Part shown: one piece after another, positions 54,853 to 63,538 of the stretch | Position numbering within the stretch: the first letter of the stretch is position 1 | Layout: every line of letters begins with the position of its first letter | From: Nocardiopsis sp. ATB16-24 | GTDB taxonomy: Bacteria; Actinomycetota; Actinomycetes; Streptosporangiales; Streptosporangiaceae | Direction of reading: 5' to 3' | Assembly: GCF_030271535.1 (NCBI RefSeq) | Contig: NZ_JASCXJ010000007.1 | Coordinates: 62,001-126,000, forward strand | Length of the DNA stretch: 64,000 nucleotides | Position numbers and translations under genes: made by a program | The notes under the pieces: generated by a model | What the model was told of the DNA's origin: nothing | The model's database searches: none | What the model saw: the letters and a program-made list of their open reading frames with translations, nothing else

Positions 54853-57576
54853 CTACTCGGCGATCAACTGGCGCAGCACGTACTGGAGGATGCCGCCGTT
54901 GCGGTAGTAGTCGGCCTCGCCCGGGGTGTCGATGCGCACCACGGCGTCGAACTCCACACCGGTGTCGGTGGTGACCTTCACCGTGGCCGGCACACGGCCC
55001 TCGTTCAACTCGGTCACGCCGGTGATGGAGAAGGTCTCCTCACCGGTCAGACCGAGGGAGTCGGCGGACTGTCCCTCGGGGAACTGGAGAGGAAGCACGC
55101 CCATACCGATCAGGTTGGAGCGGTGGATGCGCTCGTAGGACTCGGTGATGACCGCGCGCACCCCCAGAAGACGGGTGCCCTTGGCCGCCCAGTCGCGCGA
55201 GGAGCCCGAACCGTACTCCTTGCCCCCCAGGATGACCAGCGGGACGTCCTGGGCGGCGTAGTTCTGCGCGGCGTCGTAGATGAACGTCACCGGGGCGTCG
55301 GGCCGGGTGAAGTCACGGGTGTAACCGCCCTCGGTACCCGGCGCGATCTGGTTGCGCAGGCGGATGTTGGCGAACGTACCGCGGATCATCACCTCGTGGT
55401 TGCCCCGGCGGGAACCGTAGGAGTTGAAGTCACGACGCTCCACGCCGTTGGCCTTGAGGTACTCGGCGGCCGGGGTGCCCGGCTTGATGGCACCGGCCGG
55501 GGAGATGTGGTCGGTGGTGACCGAGTCGCCCAGCTTGGCCAGCACGCGGGCACCGGTGATGTCGGTGACCGGCTCCGGCGTGGTGCCCATGCCCTCGAAG
55601 TAGGGAGGCTTACGGACGTAGGTGGAGTCCTCCTCCCACTCGAAGGTGTTGCCCGTGGGCGTGGGCAGGGAGCGCCAGCGCTCGTCACCGGCGAACACGT
55701 CGGAGTAGGCGGCCTTGTACATGTCCGAGGCGATCGCGGTGTCCATGACCTCCTGGATCTCCTCGGCGCTCGGCCAGATGTCGGACAGGAAGACGGGCTT
55801 ACCGTCGGTACCCACGCCCAGGGGCTCGGTGGTGAGGTCCATGTCCATGGACCCCGCCAGCGCGTAGGCGACCACCAGCGGCGGCGAGGCCAGGTAGTTC
55901 ATCTTCACGTCCGGGTTGATCCGGCCCTCGAAGTTGCGGTTGCCGGAGAGGACCGAGGTGACAGCCAGGTCGTTCTCGTTCACCGCCTTGGAGATCTCCG
56001 CCGGCAGCGGACCGGAGTTGCCGATGCAGGTCGTGCATCCGTAACCGACCAGGTTGAAGCCCAGCTTGTCCAGGTACGGGGTCAGGCCGGAGCGCTCGAA
56101 GTAGTCGGTGACGACCTTGGAGCCCGGAGCCAGCGAGGTCTTGACCCACGGCTTGCGGCTCAGACCCTTCTCCACCGCCTTCTTGGCCAGCAGGGCGGCG
56201 CCCAGCATGACCGAGGGGTTGGAGGTGTTGGTGCAGGAGGTGATCGCGGCGATCACCACGGAGCCGTGGTCGACCTCGGTCTCGGTGCCGTCGGCCAGGG
56301 TGACCTTGACCGGCCTGTGCGGACGGTCGCCGTTGGCGCTGTAGGTGGGAGAGTCGGAGGCGGGGAAGGACTCCTCGGCCGCCTCGTCGACGACGTCCTC
56401 GACGTAGTCGCGCACGTCGTGGCGCCAGATCCTCCGGGCGCGGGAGAGCTCGATACGGTCCTGCGGGCGCTTGGGGCCGGCAATGGAGGGGACCACGGTG
56501 GCCAGGTCGAGCTCGATGTACTCGGAGAACTCGGGCTCCTCGGCCGGGTCGTGCCAGAAGCCGTTGGCCTTGGCGTAGGCCTCGGTCAGGGCCACCTGCT
56601 TCTCGGAACGGCCGGTCAACCTCATGTACCGGATGGTCTCGTCGTCGATCGGGAAGATCGCGGCGGTGGAGCCGAACTCCGGGCTCATGTTGCCGATGGT
56701 GGCGCGGTTGGCCAGCGGCACGGAGGCCACGCCCTCGCCGTAGAACTCGACGAACTTGCCGACGACACCGTGGTCACGCAGCTTCTCGGTGATGGTGAGC
56801 ACCAGGTCGGTGGCGGTGGTGCCGGGCGGGAGCTCACCGGTCAGCTTGAAGCCGACCACGCTCGGAATGAGCATGGAGATCGGCTGGCCGAGCATGGCGG
56901 CCTCGGCCTCGATGCCGCCCACGCCCCAGCCCAGGATGCCCAGGCCGTTCTGCATGGTGGTGTGGGAGTCGGTGCCCACACAGGTGTCGGGGTAGGCCTG
57001 GCCGTCCCGGCTCATGGTGACGCGCGCCAGGTGCTCGATGTTGGCCTGGTGGACGATGCCGGTACCGGGCGGGACGACCTTGAACTCGTCGAAGGCGGTC
57101 TGGCCCCAGCGCAGGAACTTGTAGCGCTCGTAGTTGCGCTCGTACTCGATCTCGACGTTGCGCTCGAAGGCGTCGGGACGACCGAAGAGGTCGACCACGA
57201 CGGAGTGGTCGATCACCAGCTCGGCGGGAGCGAGCGGGTTGATCTTGTCGGGGTCGCCCCCCATGTCGCGCACGGCCTCGCGCATGGTGGCGAGGTCGAC
57301 GACACAGGGCACGCCGGTGAAGTCCTGCATGATCACCCGCGCGGGGGTGAACTGGATCTCCTGGCTGGGCTGGGCCTTGGCGTCCCAGTCGCCCAGAGCA
57401 CGGATGTGGTCGGCGGTGACGTTCGCACCGTCCTCGGTGCGCAGGAGGTTCTCCAGCAGCACCTTCAGGCTGTAGGGAAGCCGCTTGGAGCCCTCAACGG
57501 CATCCACGCGGAAGATCTCGTACGACTCGTCGCCAACGCGCAACGTGTCACGGGCGCCGAAGCTGTTCGCGGACAC
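54853..57576 (-). CDS. acnA: Aconitate hydratase A
   Basis: It interconverts citrate and isocitrate in the TCA cycle using a [4Fe-4S] cluster. The 907-aa protein has the AcnA/IRP1 layout. Its motifs are RILLENLLR-like [69 protein letters not shown], and the cluster cysteines in [12 protein letters not shown] and in [13 protein letters not shown]. The last part is the swivel domain [20 protein letters not shown]. The GTG at 57576 has AGGAGG eight bases upstream, and the conserved [11 protein letters not shown] follows. Control is suggested by the 18-bp palindrome 40 bases upstream and paired MarR-like palindromes about 280-330 bases upstream. Confidence 0.96.
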   Translation of the reverse strand: MSANSFGARDTLRVGDESYEIFRVDAVEGSKRLPYSLKVLLENLLRTEDGANVTADHIRALGDWDAKAQPSQEIQFTPARVIMQDFTGVPCVVDLATMREAVRDMGGDPDKINPLAPAELVIDHSVVVDLFGRPDAFERNVEIEYERNYERYKFLRWGQTAFDEFKVVPPGTGIVHQANIEHLARVTMSRDGQAYPDTCVGTDSHTTMQNGLGILGWGVGGIEAEAAMLGQPISMLIPSVVGFKLTGELPPGTTATDLVLTITEKLRDHGVVGKFVEFYGEGVASVPLANRATIGNMSPEFGSTAAIFPIDDETIRYMRLTGRSEKQVALTEAYAKANGFWHDPAEEPEFSEYIELDLATVVPSIAGPKRPQDRIELSRARRIWRHDVRDYVEDVVDEAAEESFPASDSPTYSANGDRPHRPVKVTLADGTETEVDHGSVVIAAITSCTNTSNPSVMLGAALLAKKAVEKGLSRKPWVKTSLAPGSKVVTDYFERSGLTPYLDKLGFNLVGYGCTTCIGNSGPLPAEISKAVNENDLAVTSVLSGNRNFEGRINPDVKMNYLASPPLVVAYALAGSMDMDLTTEPLGVGTDGKPVFLSDIWPSAEEIQEVMDTAIASDMYKAAYSDVFAGDERWRSLPTPTGNTFEWEEDSTYVRKPPYFEGMGTTPEPVTDITGARVLAKLGDSVTTDHISPAGAIKPGTPAAEYLKANGVERRDFNSYGSRRGNHEVMIRGTFANIRLRNQIAPGTEGGYTRDFTRPDAPVTFIYDAAQNYAAQDVPLVILGGKEYGSGSSRDWAAKGTRLLGVRAVITESYERIHRSNLIGMGVLPLQFPEGQSADSLGLTGEETFSITGVTELNEGRVPATVKVTTDTGVEFDAVVRIDTPGEADYYRNGGILQYVLRQLIAE

Positions 57577-57615
57577 GGTGTCTGCCTCCTGATCTCGCCA
57601 CTTTGTTCCCAGCAT

Positions 57616-57633
57616 CCTGCCTCATGAGGCAGG
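57616..57633. promoter_or_regulatory. Perfect 18-bp palindrome before acnA
   Basis: CCTGCCTCATGAGGCAGG is identical on both strands and lies 40 bases before the acnA GTG. It may be a repressor site near the transcription start or a small leader hairpin. Confidence 0.7.
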
Positions 57634-57860
57634 TGCGGAACCTACTGAGGCCGCCCTGACCGGGTACCGGGCAGAGGGCCGCGGGTGCCCTGGCCGGGGT
57701 TCGTCGACCATCACCGGACCCGCTCTGACCTGAGGCGACACCACTCGCCATCGGCCGGCCGACCCACGGGACGCGGGCATCCACGCCATCGGAGTCCGGG
57801 CGCCGCCAAGCGATCGACTTCACACACCCGGACCGGCGCGGGCCGGGGAAGCCCCACTTT

Positions 57861-57905
57861 TATCTTGATGTCAAGCTATCTAACTTGTATCTCGATATCA
57901 AGTTA
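57861..57905. promoter_or_regulatory. Paired MarR-type palindromes
   Basis: TATCTTGA-TG-TCAAGCTA (57861-57878, one mismatch between arms) and TATCTCGA-TA-TCAAGTTA (57888-57905, two mismatches) are two copies of an 18-bp ATCTTGA..TCAAGAT-like site with centres 27 bases apart. Both sit in an AT-rich island. Streptomyces TamR, a MarR-family protein, controls aconitase, so a regulator of that kind is a reasonable guess. No such regulator gene is in the window. Confidence 0.65.
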
Positions 57906-58054
57906 TCGGACGGGTACCGCACGCGTGCACCCGCCCCCCGGAAGTGCCCGCCGGTCTCGCCCGTAGGCCTTCCTCCTCCGGGCGTCACACGGCGAACACC
58001 GTGTCGGAGCGTTCTGGGGGGGGCGGGACGCCTCGGGTCCTCTCCCACCCCATG

Positions 58055-58163
58055 CCCACCCGTCACCCTCCACCAACCCTCAATCGCCGGCCTCCGGCCC
58101 CAGCACCCCCACCCGTCACCCTCCACCAACCCTCAATCGCCGGCCTCCGGCCCCAGCACCCCC
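58055..58163. repeat. 53-bp tandem direct repeat, two copies
   Basis: Unit CCCACCCGTCACCC... to ...GGCCCCAGCACC is repeated exactly with a period of 53 bases (58055-58107 and 58108-58160, with 3 more matching bases). The inner CCTCAATCGCCGG resembles an intergenic motif I recall as frequent in Streptomyces genomes, which would make this a dispersed element duplicated in place. Confidence 0.85.
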
Positions 58164-58175
58164 GGCGGCGCGCTC

Positions 58176-59111
58176 TCAGCCCAACTGCGGAACGACCTGG
58201 GACGCGACCAACTCCAAGTGGTCCAGATCGGACATGTCCAGCATCTGTAGGTACATACGTTCAGCCCCCGCCTCGGCGAACCGGCCGATCTTGTCCACCA
58301 GTTCGTTCGGGGTACCGGCCAGGCCGTTCTCCCGTAGCTCGGGGACCTGACGACCGATCCTCCCCGCGCGCCGGGCCACCTCCGCCTCGTCCTTGCCCGC
58401 ACACAGCACCTGGGCGGCCGAGTAGACCATCGGCGTGGTACGCCCGGCGGCCCGCACGGCGGCCCGAGTGCGTTCGAAGGCCGCGGCGGTGTCCTCCACC
58501 GAGGTGAAGGGCACGTTGTACTCGTCGGCGTACTTCGCGGCCAGTCGCGGAGTCCGCTTGGGTCCGGTCCCACCGATCAGCACCGGTGGACGGGGTTCCT
58601 GCTTCGGCTTGGGCAGAGCGGGCCCCTCCGACAGTCGGTAGTGCTTGCCCTCGTACCGGAAGGTCTCTCCCACCGGGGTCCGCCACAGTCCGGTGATGAT
58701 GTCCAACTGCTCCTCGTAGCGGTCGAAACGCTCACGGGCCGTGGCCGGAAAGGGAATTCCGTAGGCGGTGTGCTCCTCCTCGAACCAGCCCGCGCCGAAG
58801 CCGAACTCCACCCTCCCGCCGCTCATGTGGTCGACCTGGGCGACGGAGACGGCGAGAGGGCCGGGGTAGCGGAAGGTCGCCGCGGTCATCAGTGTGCCCA
58901 GGCGGATACGGGAGGTGTCCCGCGCCAGTCCGGCGAGGGTGACCCAGGCATCGGTGGGCCCCGGAAGGCCTCCGCCACGATCCCCCATGTACAGGAAGTG
59001 ATCGGAACGGAACAGAGCGTCGAAGCCCAGGTCCTCGGCGGCCCTGGCGACGGCGAGCTGGTCCTCGTAGGTGGCCCCCTGTTGGGGCTCAAGGAAGATC
59101 CTTAGACGCAT
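58176..59111 (-). CDS. LLM-class F420-type oxidoreductase
   Basis: The product is a 311-aa TIM-barrel flavin/F420 oxidoreductase. Motifs are RLRIFLEPQQGATYEDQLAVARAAEDLGFDALFRSDHFLYMG, PTDAWVTLAGLARDTSRIRLGTLMTAATFRYPGPLAVSVAQVDHMSGGRVEFGFGAGWFEEEH, and PPVLIGGTGPKRTPRLAAKYADEYNV. The last two are the luciferase-like substrate and cofactor regions. Actinobacterial relatives mostly use F420. The substrate is unknown. ATG 59111 fits the usual N-terminus. ATG 59120 adds three residues and has GGAAGA before it. It is divergent from the sigma-factor gene. Confidence 0.9.
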   Translation of the reverse strand: MRLRIFLEPQQGATYEDQLAVARAAEDLGFDALFRSDHFLYMGDRGGGLPGPTDAWVTLAGLARDTSRIRLGTLMTAATFRYPGPLAVSVAQVDHMSGGRVEFGFGAGWFEEEHTAYGIPFPATARERFDRYEEQLDIITGLWRTPVGETFRYEGKHYRLSEGPALPKPKQEPRPPVLIGGTGPKRTPRLAAKYADEYNVPFTSVEDTAAAFERTRAAVRAAGRTTPMVYSAAQVLCAGKDEAEVARRAGRIGRQVPELRENGLAGTPNELVDKIGRFAEAGAERMYLQMLDMSDLDHLELVASQVVPQLG

Positions 59112-59237
59112 ACACCCCATTTTCTTCCACCACACGAGGCGAACCGAACTCGCCGCGCGGTCATCGTGGAAAAGGCGGGCCCCGGCCCCGCCCGCCTCCG
59201 TAGAACCGAACCGTGCCCCCGTCGCGATAGGCCCCAC

Positions 59238-59822
59238 GTGAAGCTGTTCCGTCGCGCGCGCCGCCGCGCACCCGACCACGGGCCCGACAGCACCGACGCC
59301 GTGCTGCTGGCCGCCGTCGCCGCGGGTCAGACCCGAGCGCTGGAGATCCTGCACCACAGGCACGCGCCATGGTTGCGGATGCGACTGCGCTACCGCTGCT
59401 CCGACACCGACCAGGTCGACGCCGCCCTCCAGGAGACCTTCCTGGCGGTGTGGCGCAACGCGGGCTCCTTCACCCCCCGCCCCGGCGACGCCGACGCCGG
59501 GGCCTGGTTGTGGACCATCGCGATCCGTCAACTCATCTCCCAACTGCGCAAACGCACCAACCAGTGGATAGCCGACGGTGACACCGACTACGAGATCATC
59601 GGCGACGCCTCCGCGGAGGACACCGTGCTGCTCAACATCGAGCACGGACCGCTGGGCACCGCCCTGCACTCCCTCTCACCAGAGCTGCGCTCGGCCATTC
59701 AGGCCACGGTGCTCGACGGACTCACCGTCCGGGAGGCCGCGCAGATACTCCAGATCCCCGAAGGGACCGTCAAGACACGGGTCATGCGCGCCAAGGCGCG
59801 CCTACGGGAGGCACTGACATGA
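59238..59822 (+). CDS. ECF-type RNA polymerase sigma factor
   Basis: The product is 194 aa with the two ECF domains only. Region 2 has LEILHHRHAPWLRMRLRYRCSDTDQVDAALQETFLAVWRNAGSF. Region 4 has LSPELRSAIQATVLDGLTVREAAQILQIPEGTVKTRVMRAKARLRE, whose helix-turn-helix contacts the -35 element. The gene overlaps the anti-sigma gene as ATGA, so the pair is made in fixed ratio. The GTG at 59238 has no ribosome site but GATAGG lies about 12 bases before it, which suggests a leaderless message. A longer frame to 59166 has no support. Confidence 0.92.
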   Translation: MKLFRRARRRAPDHGPDSTDAVLLAAVAAGQTRALEILHHRHAPWLRMRLRYRCSDTDQVDAALQETFLAVWRNAGSFTPRPGDADAGAWLWTIAIRQLISQLRKRTNQWIADGDTDYEIIGDASAEDTVLLNIEHGPLGTALHSLSPELRSAIQATVLDGLTVREAAQILQIPEGTVKTRVMRAKARLREALT

Positions 59823-60619
59823 ACTGGCACCTGACCCCCGCCCAGGCACACGAATACGCCGCCCACCGCTCCGACGACGTCACCGCCATGTCCGTGGAGG
59901 CCCACATCACCGGCTGCGCACCCTGTCGTGCCCTGCTGCCCAGCGACGAGGCCTGGCTGGCCAGGAGCTGGGCGGACCTGCGCGACGTGGTGGACCGTCC
60001 CAGGCGCGGAGCCGTCGAGACGTTGCTGTCCTCACTGGGTGTGCGCGAGGACACCGCCAAACTGCTGGCCACCACCCCGGGGCTGTACCGGGCCTGGCTG
60101 CTGGCCACGGTCGCGGTGCTGACCGCCGCCCTGCTGGCCGCCCACCACCTGCCACGCGGCTCACTGATGTTCGTCTTCAGCGCCCCGATCGTTCCTCTGG
60201 CGGGCGTGGCCATGGCCTACGGGCGCGGTGTGGACCCCGCACACGCGCTGACCTCGGTCACGCCGTTGGCCGGTCCACGGCTGCTGTTCCTGCGCACCTG
60301 CGCGGTGCTACTGCCCGCGCTGGTGCTGTGCACCTCGGCGTCGCTGCTGCTGCCCTCGACCCACACGCCGTGGTCGGCGGCCCTGTGGCTGCTGCCGGCG
60401 CTCACCCTGGTGACCGGTTCCCTGATCCTCAGCCGCTGGATGCACCTGGGCCTGGCCGGCGCCGTGGTGGGACTGCTGTGGCTGGTCGCCCTGACCATCT
60501 TGGGCGTGGTCGAGAACACCACGCCACTACAGCTGATCGCGCCCCGGACACAGATGTGGTGGGCGGGCGCGCTCGCCGCCTTCCTCATGACCCTTCTGTG
60601 GCGGGTGAGGACGGCGTGA
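59819..60619 (+). CDS. Zinc-finger membrane anti-sigma factor
   Basis: The product is 266 aa. The N-terminal cytoplasmic part carries the zinc-finger anti-sigma motif H-x3-C-x2-C (VEAHITGCAPCRAL, residues about 28-38), preceded by the usual short helix LTPAQAHEYAAH. About 55 residues later six membrane helices begin (for example AWLLATVAVLTAALLAAHHL, LMFVFSAPIVPLAGVAMAY, VLLPALVLCTSASLLL, GLAGAVVGLLWLVALTILGV). It should hold the sigma factor at the membrane until a signal releases it. In relatives, an ABC transporter follows. Here only a remnant does. Confidence 0.9.
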   Translation: MNWHLTPAQAHEYAAHRSDDVTAMSVEAHITGCAPCRALLPSDEAWLARSWADLRDVVDRPRRGAVETLLSSLGVREDTAKLLATTPGLYRAWLLATVAVLTAALLAAHHLPRGSLMFVFSAPIVPLAGVAMAYGRGVDPAHALTSVTPLAGPRLLFLRTCAVLLPALVLCTSASLLLPSTHTPWSAALWLLPALTLVTGSLILSRWMHLGLAGAVVGLLWLVALTILGVVENTTPLQLIAPRTQMWWAGALAAFLMTLLWRVRTA

Positions 60620-60859
60620 ACACCACGACCGTCCCGTGTCCACGTGCGCGGGCTGGTGCGCCGCTACGGTACGCGCACCGCGCTGAACGGCGTCGACCTG
60701 GCCCTGTGCCCGGGGGTGACCGGACTGTTGGGCGTCGAACTCCGGAAGACCTCCTCCCCTCCCGCGTCGGTCGAGGACTGGGAGAGGCTCTATCCCGAAC
60801 TCGGACACGAGTACCTCTCGATGGCATCCCCAGGCACGCACCGTCACACGTGCCGCTGA
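60616..60859 (+). pseudogene. Remnant of an ABC transporter ATPase gene
   Basis: The GTG at 60616 overlaps the anti-sigma stop (GTGA), as an intact third gene of the operon would. Its frame soon shifts: the ABC N-terminus VRGLVRRYGTRTALNGVDLALCPGVTGLLG is readable in another frame from 60646. Where Walker A (GPNGAGKTT) should follow, the text reads GVELRKTSS and then unrelated sequence to the stop at 60859. The signature, Walker B and any permease gene are missing. So a small frameshift, decay of the P-loop and a large deletion are all apparent. Confidence 0.7.
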
Positions 60860-61069
60860 CGGCCCCTTCCGTCCCGGCCGGGACGGAAGGGGCCGGTGCC
60901 CGACGGGTCCGTTCCCGCACGTCCGGTCCTAGGATGGTGGACCGCGTCGACACGCCCGACCCCTCCCGGTCGGACGTGTCCACCGCTCCCCCGCGAAGGC
61001 GGCCCCACCGGGTCGAGTGCCGCCGTGTGCCCGTTGCCTCCTCCAACCCCGTGACGAAGGGCCACGACC
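60860..61069. other. Spacer after the ABC remnant
   Basis: These 210 bases hold no gene. CCCTTCCGTCCCGGCC/GGCCGGGACGGAAGGGGCC-type self-complementarity at about 60861-60895 may be a terminator. Confidence 0.5.
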
Positions 61070-62053
61070 TTGCCAGAGCGCCTCACACCCCTGCCCCGGG
61101 CCTCCGCCACGGCGGCGCTGGGCCGCGGACCCCTGCCGATCCTGGCCTCGGCGGTGTTGTGGGGTACGACCGGCACCGCCGCCTCCTTCGCTCCCGCGGG
61201 CGCCACCGCCGCCGCCGTCGGCTCGGCCGGCCTGGTCCTGGGCGGGTTACTGCTGTTCCTGACCGGACGGGGTGCGCTGTCCCTGCTCAGGCGCGGTGAC
61301 AGAGCCACACGGTGGAAGCTCGTCCTGGGTTCTCTGGCCGTGGCCGGCTATCCGCTGGCCTTCTATCCCGCCGTGGCACAGGCGGGCGTGGCGGTCGCCA
61401 CGGTGATCACCCTGGGCAGCGCTCCGATCTTCGCCGGCCTGCTGGCCTGGGTGACCGAACGGACCCGACCCACGGCCCGGTGGTCGGCGGCCACTCTGTC
61501 GGCGGTGGCGGGCTGCGCGCTGCTCGTGCTGGGCCCGCGCGTCACCGAGGCCGACGCCGCAGCGCACCCCACGGGCGTCCTCCTGGCCCTGGTGGCGGGG
61601 GCGTCCTACTCGGTCTACACGCTCATCGCCGAACGACTGATCCGACGCGAGCACCCCTCGAGCGCGGTGATGGGCACGATGTTCGCGGGAGGCGGCCTCA
61701 CCGTGCTCCCGGTGGTCCTGATCGCCGGACCGGCCTGGTTGGGCACCGTCGGCGGTGCCCTGGTGACCCTGCACCTGGCGGTGTTCACCGTTTTCCTGGC
61801 CTACCGGCTGTTCGGGTTCGGGCTGCGGCACACCACCGCGTCGGTGGCCACCACCTTGACGCTGGCCGAACCGGCCGTGGCCGCGCTGTTGGGCGTGTTC
61901 GTGGTGGGCGAGCGCCTTCCCGCGGTGTCGTGGGCGGGCCTGGCCGTCCTCGCCCTGGGGTTGACCCTCCTACGCGCTCCGGTCCCACGCCCGTTTCGTG
62001 GATGGACGGTGCGGGGCCGCCGGGCGACCCCGCACCGTTCTCAGTCGCGGTGA
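61070..62053 (+). CDS. EamA-family (DMT) transporter
   Basis: The product is 327 aa with ten membrane helices in two EamA halves: PILASAVLWGTTGTAASFAPAGATAAAVGSAG (first) and GVLLALVAGASYSVYTLIAERLI (second). The family ends are VATVITLGSAPIFAGLLAW and VATTLTLAEPAVAALLGVFVVGERLPAVSWAGLAVLALG, which carry the typical LEP-like motif. Such proteins export amino acids or metabolites. The substrate is unknown. The start appears to be TTG 61070 with GAAGG ten bases upstream. I see no ATG or GTG alternative that keeps the first helix. Confidence 0.88.
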   Translation: MPERLTPLPRASATAALGRGPLPILASAVLWGTTGTAASFAPAGATAAAVGSAGLVLGGLLLFLTGRGALSLLRRGDRATRWKLVLGSLAVAGYPLAFYPAVAQAGVAVATVITLGSAPIFAGLLAWVTERTRPTARWSAATLSAVAGCALLVLGPRVTEADAAAHPTGVLLALVAGASYSVYTLIAERLIRREHPSSAVMGTMFAGGGLTVLPVVLIAGPAWLGTVGGALVTLHLAVFTVFLAYRLFGFGLRHTTASVATTLTLAEPAVAALLGVFVVGERLPAVSWAGLAVLALGLTLLRAPVPRPFRGWTVRGRRATPHRSQSR

Positions 62054-63324
62054 CGACGGGCCGGGTGCACCGGTTCCAGTACCGCCAGGCACTCCACGTG
62101 ATGCGTCATCGGGAAGGCGTCGAAGGCGCGAAAGTCGACCAGCCGGTACCGCGCACGCTCGAACTCGGCCAGGTCCCGGGCGAGCGTGGCGGGATCACAG
62201 GAGACGTAGGCCACCCTGCGGGGACGGGTCGCGGCCAGCGAGCGCACCACCTCGACGCCCGCGCCGGCCCGGGGCGGGTCCAGGACGACCACGTCGGCGC
62301 GCACGTCCGCCCACTCCCGCAGCTGGGCGGCCACGTCGCCGTGTTCGACGCGTACCTGCTCCATGTCCTTGAGGTTGTACCGGGCGTCGCGCACGGCGTC
62401 GGCTCCGCTCTCCACGCCCATGGCCCGCCCCTCCGGGCCCACGGCCTCGGCCAGGGCCCCGGTGAACAGGCCGGCGCCGCAGTACAGGTCCAGGGCCGTC
62501 TCACCGGGCTCGGGTTCCAGGGCACGCATCACCGCGTCGGTGAGGACGTCCGCCGCAGCCGGATGCACCTGCCAGAACCCGCCCGCGCTGACGCGGTGCT
62601 CGCGTCCCGCGGCGTTCTCACGCACTCCCCTGCGTCCACGCACCTGCTGGAGGCGTCCGCCCTTGAATCGGCGCAGAACCGCGCTGGAGGTGCCCAGTTC
62701 GGGCAGGGCGCCCAGTTTGGCCCCCGTGGGGGTGACGACGACGGCGCGGTCGGCGCAGGAGGCCGAGGCCACCGCCTCCACGTCCCGGACGCCCTTCCAG
62801 GTCACGTCGGTCACACCGAGCTCGGTCACTCCGGGGTGGGCGATCAGGCAGCGGTCGACCGGTTCGATGTCGTGGGAGCGGTGACGGCGCAGCCCCGCCC
62901 TGCCCTGCGCGTCCACGGCGAAGCGCACCCGGGTGCGCCAGCCCAGTCCGTCGGGCGTCCCCGGCAGCTCCTCCACCACGACCTCGCGGTCGATCCCGGC
63001 GATGCGGCGCAACTGGTCGGCGACGACCTTGGCCTTCAGCGCGCGCTGGGCCTCCAGGGAGGCGTGCTGCCAGTCACAACCACCGCACTTGCCGGGACCG
63101 GCGAAGGGGCAGGGGGCCTCGACCCGGTCGGGGGAGGCGGTGAGGACCTCGACGGCCTCGCCCCGCAGGAAGCGGGAGGTCTCCTCGGTGACACGGACGC
63201 GGACGCGCTCGCCGGGAAGGGCGTGGCGCACGAAGACCACCTGCTCGTCTCGGCGGCCCACACACCAACCCCCATGGGCGACGTCGTCAACGGTCAGTTC
63301 GAATTCAGTACCCACACGGGTCAT
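62041..63324 (-). CDS. TRAM-domain class I RNA methyltransferase (TrmA/RlmD-like)
   Basis: It probably methylates uridine C5 in tRNA or rRNA. The 427-aa protein has an N-terminal TRAM domain (FELTVDDVAHGGWCVGRRDEQVVFVRHALPGERVRVRV). Next come an iron-sulfur Cys cluster (PCPFAGPGKCGGCDWQH), a SAM-binding fold (ETALDLYCGAGLFTGALAEAVG), VLDPPRAGAG and the catalytic cysteine of YVSCDPATLARDL. The C-terminal MTHHVECLAVLE is conserved. It overlaps the end of the EamA gene by 13 bases on the opposite strand. The ATG at 63324 is behind GAGGA. Next to trkA-like genes it follows a familiar actinobacterial gene order. Confidence 0.93.
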   Translation of the reverse strand: MTRVGTEFELTVDDVAHGGWCVGRRDEQVVFVRHALPGERVRVRVTEETSRFLRGEAVEVLTASPDRVEAPCPFAGPGKCGGCDWQHASLEAQRALKAKVVADQLRRIAGIDREVVVEELPGTPDGLGWRTRVRFAVDAQGRAGLRRHRSHDIEPVDRCLIAHPGVTELGVTDVTWKGVRDVEAVASASCADRAVVVTPTGAKLGALPELGTSSAVLRRFKGGRLQQVRGRRGVRENAAGREHRVSAGGFWQVHPAAADVLTDAVMRALEPEPGETALDLYCGAGLFTGALAEAVGPEGRAMGVESGADAVRDARYNLKDMEQVRVEHGDVAAQLREWADVRADVVVLDPPRAGAGVEVVRSLAATRPRRVAYVSCDPATLARDLAEFERARYRLVDFRAFDAFPMTHHVECLAVLEPVHPARRHRD

Positions 63325-63538
63325 AGACAGGTTCCTCAGAAGGTGATCGGTCCGCGATTCGGGTGACCCTGCGCGCACAGTCACCAACCATCCCCAACCT
63401 ATCCGCCCCCGGACACCGCCGGTGCCGCCCCCTACGGCCCGGATCCACCGCGCACGACGGTCACATGTGTGCCAAGGTTGGAGATGGACGCGCGCGGTAC
63501 GCGCGGCGGTCGGCTATCTCGACGGGAGTACGGGCGAG
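63325..63538. other. Divergent region between the RNA methyltransferase and trkA-like genes
   Basis: The 214 bases have no gene and no striking palindrome except CACATG-type repeats near 63463. Confidence 0.4.

Larger units (their letters stand above)
57577..58175. other. Long control region upstream of acnA
   Basis: There is no gene in these 599 bases. From acnA outward they hold the 18-bp palindrome (57616-57633), a GC-rich stretch, the AT-rich paired palindromes (57861-57905), a G-run near 58015-58024 and the 53-bp tandem repeat (58055-58163) next to the end of the LLM oxidoreductase gene. Confidence 0.8.

Noticed and set aside
54796..57627. Plus-strand open frame of 943 codons
   Set aside because: Shadow of aconitase. 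Repetitive Val/Gly/His composition.
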